DNA from: Fratercula arctica
Taxonomy: Eukaryota > Chordata > Aves > Charadriiformes > Alcidae
NCBI GenBank assembly: GCA_947846985.1
Contig: CANTUZ010000005.1
Location: 48,015,389-48,079,388 of the forward strand
Direction: 5' to 3'
Length of the DNA stretch: 64,000 nucleotides
Part shown: positions 57,006-64,000 of the stretch, piece after piece
Position numbering within the stretch: position 1 is the stretch's first letter
Layout: every line of letters begins with the position of its first letter
Position numbers and translations under genes: made by a program
The notes under the pieces: generated by a model
What the model was told of the DNA's origin: nothing
Seen by the model: only the letters and a program-made list of their open reading frames with translations
Database searches by the model: none

Positions 57006-60000
57006 GCTGGTGAAACGAGCATGGGGTCACCTTGCCCTCACTAACCGAACCACCACCACCTCCAAGCAGCTGCTTGCTGGTATTTCTCTTCCTCATCAAT
57101 TCCACTGCTTCAAATTCTCATTGAGAGGCTGTATATTACCTTTTCTTTCCTAACTTCCCCTCTCTTCTGCAATGCACTGTCTTAACACCGTTATCTGCAC
57201 CATATATCGTATGCCATATTCATCTTTTTTGTCATCTGACTTTTTTGCATGTGAGTTGTCATTTAGAAAATCTGATTTTGCTCAGAAGCACCCAAACAAA
57301 TCTGTGAGTCAAAAAGAATGAATGAAAGAATAAAAGCGAATGCCAAGCAAGCCCCCATTTAAACACTTTACATATCCAGTATGAAATACCAGCCCCTGGA
57401 ATTCATTTTTTGGTGAGATGACATCTTCTCATATAATACATTATCTTTCCATTACTGCAGGGCAAAATCACTCAGGTTTCTCAGCTAATACTTATCTGCT
57501 GCTTTCCCTGCTATCCTGGGATGATTACAAATGAATTAGGTGACTCCAAAGCATTTTGGGGTAATAGCCAGGATATCCTTCCGGTAAAGAAGGCAAGTCA
57601 GAGGTGACCTGATAACTACAGAATCTATCAGTACCAACCACGGGATTAATTTCTGTAAATCAATGTAATACTGCTAAGCCTATACCAAACACCCAGAATA
57701 ATGACTTTCTTGCTACTTAAATCTTTACTATTGTCTCAGTGATTCTGAAATTAGTCCCTTCAACTAGACTATTGTTTGGTCTAGAGATCAAAAAAAAAAT
57801 AAATTCATCTTAGGACAGGAGGTTTTTTTAATGTCAGCTTTCATTCAGCCATTTAACAGGAAAAAATGACTGCACCGGTGGATATGGTATCAGCAATTAA
57901 CCTACAAACCAAACTGATTTTAATTAAAGCATCGATGTCCAAGGGTTTGGCTGAAGACTTCGAATATCTGCTTCAAGAAGTATGATACATTTATACGAGT
58001 CATAGGCAAGATAGGGAGGAATTTACTTCACACATCCTCTGTTTGTTTTAAGGCCAGAAAATGCAGGATTTAGTTCATGAAGGCAGTTTTAAGTTACCAC
58101 CTGTGGTTATTACCTTAGCTTTGCTTGGAGACCTCCATTTTACAGCCTAGCTGTAGAGGCTTATAAAAACAAGGGAATTCGCCAGGGGCAAAGGGTGCTT
58201 AACCTCAGTGGGTTTGACAATGTCTTCACTCAGACTGTGTTTCATTTTCCCAGCCACACAATCAGACCACGGCCTCATCAGACAGGCAGCTTCTGCTCCA
58301 AGCAAGGCCACATTTTTCTAGCTGAAATAAAATGACATGTCATGACTATGTTCCCTTTACAGCATCAGTTTCTTTCCTACTGTAGCTGAAGGCTTAGAGA
58401 GCAATTTAATAGCAACTTCATAATGTGGGGGCTTTTTCCTTTTTAAAGATGATATATCTACCCTTTTTGTTAACAGACCTAAATGTAGATAAGCCAGAAA
58501 AAAAATTGTTCTTTCCCATGAACTGGAGTAAGCCGTGTTGCAGTAGGGGATTTTGCCACTTTCACTATGCAGCTAAGAGCTAAATTAGTAACACAGAACA
58601 AGGTGTCTTAGCATCTCTCCACTTTAAACAATGTCCAGCAAGAGCTCTCAAACCAATACAGCTTACTCCAAATCCCAGAGTAAAATACCATCAAAAGCCT
58701 TTTTGTCCCACCAGTTTAAGTAAGGGCACTTGAAGCTTTAGACAGCCATTAAAAACTACATACCCACGGACAAAAACAAAGAGGAGCGAAGAGGAGAGGA
58801 CAAAGAAAAAAGGTCCATGTAGATTTGACCTGTGAAAGCATTGCTTTACATATTAAATCAAGAACGTAGAATTAATTGCAAAGCTGAACAGATCCTGTGA
58901 CCACCATGAAATAAAACAGGCACTTGTAAAGACACAACTGGAAAAAACAGATAGAAACATCAAGAGAATAAACTAACAAATAAATAACAAATAAACTAGC
59001 AAAACCAACCTTCCTTCAGCTCATCCTCCAGGTAAACGTTGAGCGGAGCCCTACTGCCCACCCAGCCCTAGATGTCGAGTGCTTTATCCCATCCCCAGAG
59101 CCCCATCAGCCAGCAACGGGCTGTGGGGCAGTTTCTGCAAACGGGCGCATGCAAGACTTGAGCCAAGCACAGATGTTCCTACATTTAGAATTACTTCAGG
59201 AAAAAGGAGAAAGCCGCCGCAGCTGGAAAGCTGGGGTAACGCCGCTCCTGTGGCTCCAGTCAACAAGCACCCGGGAGCTACAGGTTGTAAATCATAAGGT
59301 TGCAACTAAGCAGCATTCAAAGGAGCCCTGCGCCGTACTTGCGTAGTAGTAAGAGATGATCAGATGAACAGGCAGCCCCTTAACTATGTAAGGGATCAGC
59401 TGGGGAAAAAAAAAAAAATTTACTTCTTGCCCAATACACCATCCGAGATCATCATGTATGCCCGTGGCAAAGGAAATGGACCACAAGGAAGCACACCCTG
59501 CCCTAAGGAGCGTGTGACACCACCCAAGGCAGTCTTGGGGCTCTCAGGAATGGTTACAAGTTTCCAAGTCAATCCCGAAAAGACAGTTTTCAGGAGGACA
59601 CTGACCTGCTGGGCAGAGGTTAGCGGCAGCGACGTGCTGTCATACACAACAGCAGGATAACAAGACAACCTGTAAATTTTGCAGCCTCAATTCTTCAGCA
59701 ACACTGGTTTTCAAAATACTAAAGATAGCTAATGAGTGCCAGCAAGAGGAAGGTCTTTTTTTGTCTTTATAGCTTCAAACAATAGCCCAGTGATAGGAAC
59801 TTTACAGACCTCGGATATTACATGACCTACTCAAGAGCTCTGAGCTCTTTATCACAAGGTCTCTGTTCAGAACAAAGCCAAGTCCTTCCAGCTCCTCTTA
59901 AGTGACTCTACTAGCATTCATTAAAAGGACAGTAAAAGGGACAGCAAATGCTTTGCTAATAAAGTCTGATTCTGAGGTGCTCTATGAATAGAGGAGAGGT

Positions 60001-63000
60001 AGCATAATTACATTGGTAAAGGTAACTGAGGTCACTGCCACGTTGTTTGCTCTTTAATTTAAGCAAAAATAATGTAAGGAGGCTATAAACATGAGAAAAA
60101 GAAAAAAAAAAGGCAGGAGAAACTGTTCTGCTTTTGCATAAGTCTGACTGCATGATTACAGGATGTTGGAGATGTCTAAGAGGGAGCTACTGAATATTTA
60201 ACCTTAGAAATGGAAGCTTGGTTGTCTCTTGTCCTGTTAACATCCACACGTATCTTCCATTAACTCTAATTAGGGCTAACAGGGTGTTCACATAAGTATC
60301 TCCATAATTAATGTTAATAGTAGTTACGGGCAAATGTTGATAGAAGATGAAATGCCAAGTTTCTTCTCCAGGGTTAAACACTCAGCAGCCTGTCTGTCTC
60401 TCGTTTCCATTTCCTCCTGTAACAGCTCTCTGATCAATCGCTCCTATCCCAGACGGTCTTACACACGAAGCCTTGCAACAAGAGACACACGCAGCCGTAA
60501 GTAACAGCACATGCTGTTATTTATGCAAAAGATAAAGACAGACACACAATACCTGACGCACATTAAGACTGGTTCCCTTCTGTACGCTCACTGCTGTACA
60601 GATACTGCAACAGCATACAAGCAGCGCAGTGACACGTGCCTTTTTCCTTCAAGATGCCCAGGCTTCACAGAGGAACAGGGTTTTTTTCTATCATATATTA
60701 AGATAAGTCATTTTCAACTAACAAACCAAAGAGCAAACAAGATCATAGCAACAACCTCAATTACCCTTATTAATGCCATTATGCCACCCCTAGTTGATAG
60801 ACTATACTATATTCCCAAATCAGACATTATTAACAAACCATTACATTTGTAAATGAGAACAGCAAAATTATCTGCCATAATCAGAACAGTAATAATAATG
60901 CACCTTCTATTGTGCTTCTGGCTCGAGCCCTGAGCTCTGCGGCAGTAGTTCATTTAAAAGCATTAACAGATTGCTTCCAGCCAGGGTTCATTTGCTAGCA
61001 CAAAGTCTCACTCTCTGCTCCCTATCCCATCGTAAGCGAAGAATTTCCATCAAACTTGTGCAATTCTGGAGCTGAGCAGATTTATAAACTGCCTTTAGTC
61101 GGGAAAGTATTTATAAAGCCTAAGGGAACCAGAGAAATACTCTGCTGTTTCCCTCATGAGTTGCAGATATTATTTGTGGAAACCTTATGATGCTGAAGCC
61201 GTTGCCAGGGACTTCACAAAGGGGCAAAAAGCACCAGAAGAGTAACGATGGGGAAAGCCCGCGCAGGCAGCCGGACAGGGAAGAAGGAGCAGGATAAATT
61301 CCCGCTGGTGCTGGCTGTTGGAGCCAGACAAGGAGCCGGGCTTGTGCAAAATCTGACTCACACATCTAAATCCTCTCTGCGCCCCAAGCGCTAGCAGTCC
61401 CTGGTCCTCGTACCCTTTGGGGCAGCTCCAGTCAGGAAATGCACGCGGGCATGAGTCCCGCTGAAATTAATAGGTGGTTTCTCTGAAGGATGAGAAAAAA
61501 AAAAAAATCAATTTGTGTATTTGTCAGCTCACCTATACTGGCCCCATTAACGAAGAGACGTCCCCCAGGACTCATCTTAAATCAGAACTGGACATGTTTT
61601 GGCTTTGCTATGCGAAAACAAACTTTTTTTACTTGCTTTGTTTTCTGCCTTGGGGAATTAGTGACTCAGGCAGGATGCTGAAGACTCAGTGGGATTTATT
61701 TTTCATCATGTCGAGGGTGGGTTGTTTTTTTTCATCACGCACACAGGCTTATTGATGCAGCTCCACTCAGAATAAGATTTTCAATAAACCCATCTGCCCC
61801 CTCCCCCCCCCCATTTTTCCTCATAAGTTTGTGGGGGGAGCGTGGGAAGGTTACCGCTCAGGAAAGCAAGGGATAGGAAGCACACGAGGCACGAATCCGA
61901 GGCATGCTGGCTGGCTGCAAAGGGGAGAGAGCCAGCTATCCTTCTAATGCGCAAACCCCTTTGCCATTCCCTTCTCAGCCCCTTTTACTGAAGGGGAGGA
62001 TCAGACGCAGCTCCCAGGATGGGCCCTGCTCTGGGCACCCTCGCGTTGATTTTTTTGTGGCACTCAGTCCCCACACCACATCCCTCCTCTTCTGCTTCCA
62101 CACCTCCCTCCTCTTCTGCTTCCACACTCCACCCAGACTCTTCTGAAGATACATCTATGTCTTGCATTGAAGCACCCACCTCGCCACCGGAGCTTGGGAC
62201 CCCACAACTTCGTGAAAGATGAAAATGTCTATAGGGGGGAAAAACCCTCCTTTTTTCTTGGTCAGGTCGGATTTACCAGAGGTACTTTTCTTTATCCACA
62301 CAGCTTTTCTCAGCAAAGGAAAACAGAATGTTCTTTCCCAGAGCTATAGGACCAGCAAAGATTTTAGCTATAGCCAATCTGACCAAACACAGAACCTTTC
62401 TTCCCAAATAATGGATTGATTTTGAATATATTTTGAATATTCATGATACACATATTTCCACTGCTTCAGTGTAACAGCAGCAGAACCAAGAATGACCACA
62501 ACTCTCTATGAGCTGTTACAACACTGGTCCCCTCTCCGCTCTGCTCATACTCTTGGCATTTAAAAATGTGCAATGAAAAAGAAAACATAGTTAGTAAAAG
62601 TAACACTTGTAAAATTACATTTTAAAATCAGAATGTTGTAAAGTAGCGGCTACAAAATTAGGTGAAACACTAAAGCAACGAGTTGCCTAGACATTTTTAT
62701 AGGAACTGGAATGAATGTCCAGTAAGCATTCGAGGAAATCTGAGTTGATTGAAACTTCTGGCTACTCCGTATTTTAACTGGATGGCTGGTGCTGCTTCAG
62801 CGTCTTGCCAGCAGGCTGACAAGGATATTAAAACAGAGAGCAGGAGGGGATCAGCCAAGAACAGTGAACATTCAGTTTACAGGAGAATAGTTCATCTTTT
62901 CTTCATTATTAGTCAACCTAGCAAGGATGTTCTCTGGTTATGCTGGATATCCAGTTAATTTTGCCTGGTCAGGGCTGTGCAAAACACAAACCTGTATTGG

Positions 63001-64000
63001 CAGAATAGCTGGCATAAAGAGACGGATGTTATCTGAAGGAATTTGCTTTCCCTAGCTTTTTTTCTTTTTCCTCAGCATGAACAGAAATGATAGGAAAAGG
63101 TCTGAACTGCAACTTTTTGTGTAAGACAGCTTAACCAGGAGCTGAAAACTTGGGCTCTGAGATGTATTTTGTAACTTCTTGAGATCTCGTCGTCTTTTTG
63201 TAGTTCTGCTGCCCAACTCACCTTTACAGCCTTTATTTTCTGTTTAACTAAAAAGAGACTGCCTTCCGCTACAAACTACGCAAGTGGGATTTTGCAGAGT
63301 GAAATCTTTTGCCTGTTGATACATGAACTACTGACATATGAACTGCTGCTTAGTTTCGGATACTACACGAAATAGAACTCTAACCTTCTGCAAACACAAG
63401 TATCTGGACAGCATTTCTAGTGGAGTTTGGGGGCACTGCTCGTCTATTTCCTATCATTCTGCATGATGGAATATAATGGACTTCCTGAGAGTTCGTTGCA
63501 TCCTCCAGATGAAGCCTGGATCTGTCAGCTGAGAATTTCTTTCAGCTTGGGGAGAGAGAATTGTTGCTTCATTTTGTTTTAAGACTCAAAACCAGGCATT
63601 TTGTGATATTTCTGCGAATCCAGGATGGAACTTTTAATCAAAACAAGAGACAAAGTTTTAACTAGCCAGAAGCGTGGGTCAATGGGCCATTAACTTTGGA
63701 CGCAGCAGATTCAGGCTGACATTCCTGGTCTTCTCAGTTCTCACCAGGGAACACAAGCAACCTGATTGCTAGACTATTGATCTAAGAATTTCAACCAGGC
63801 CAAACCGAGGTGGTTCTTGGAGAAGCCACCCTGTAGTGACAGAGATCTATTTCTTTTTGATTCGTTTCTTTACTTAAAACTGTAGCAGGGTTTATATTTT
63901 TGGACCACAGCAGAAGAGAATCTCCCTACAATTTCAAAACCTGGCATCTGCTTCATGAGATAGGTGAAACAGAACACACCTTTTCCATGCGACCCTAACT
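57006..64000. other. Probable TSPAN18 5' intron or upstream DNA
   Basis: AT-rich, with no recognisable exon, RNA gene or mobile element. Small features are an AT-rich block at 60220-60340, C-runs at 61798-61811 and a two-copy repeat at 62083-62127. Confidence 0.5.
62083..62127 (+). repeat. Two-copy 24-bp direct repeat
   Basis: ccctcctcttctgcttccac occurs twice in tandem with a 24-base period. Confidence 0.85.

Noticed and set aside
1..64000. tRNA, rRNA, snRNA, microRNA hairpin or CRISPR-like array
   Set aside because: Scanning by eye gave no cloverleaf with conserved boxes, no snRNA landmarks and no regularly spaced repeats with unique spacers; the tandem repeats found are simple minisatellites.

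Overview
The window reads as avian nuclear DNA. It carries CR1 LINE fragments with the typical CR1 3' end (positions 3983-4314, 24271-24831 and, inverted, 2184-2830, 3321-3456, 56423-57005), small GC-rich introns in one gene and larger AT-richer introns in the other, and vertebrate GT-AG splicing throughout. No bacterial, organellar or plasmid features are present.

Two protein-coding genes could be reconstructed exon by exon, and they point at each other tail to tail. On the + strand, TP53I11 (p53-inducible protein 11, a small four-pass membrane protein) has six coding exons between 8422 and 13106 that splice in frame to 189 codons. On the - strand, TSPAN18 (tetraspanin-18) has seven coding exons between 39504 and 20250 that splice in frame to 247 codons, plus a well-bounded untranslated exon at 45161-45250. 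This neighbour pair is also convergent in mammals as I recall it, so it looks like conserved synteny.

Layout: 1-8185 is the TP53I11 upstream or 5'-intronic region, with a minisatellite end, three CR1 pieces, a pyrimidine tract and CpG-dense patches. 8186-13106 is the TP53I11 coding part. About 13107-16650 is its 3' UTR. About 16640-20249 is the TSPAN18 3' UTR on the opposite strand, and the two polyadenylation signals face each other across 32 bp. 20250-39533 is the TSPAN18 coding part, with an LTR and a CR1 in the 4.1-kb fifth coding intron. 39534-64000 is 5' intron and untranslated-exon territory of TSPAN18, with CR1 copies, two CpG-dense patches and AT-rich candidate conserved non-coding blocks. 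The TSPAN18 first exon and promoter are probably beyond 64000; the TP53I11 promoter is either in 1-8185 or before the window.

The genes are not a functional system; they are neighbours sharing a 3' boundary. I found no sign of a novel multi-gene system. The observations most worth checking are the back-to-back polyadenylation module, the upstream ORFs in both 5' UTRs (including a start-stop element in TP53I11), MIR-like SINE fossils, one of them in the TP53I11 3' UTR, and a few candidate regulatory blocks. Most long open frames here are GC-driven shadows or CR1 remnants.
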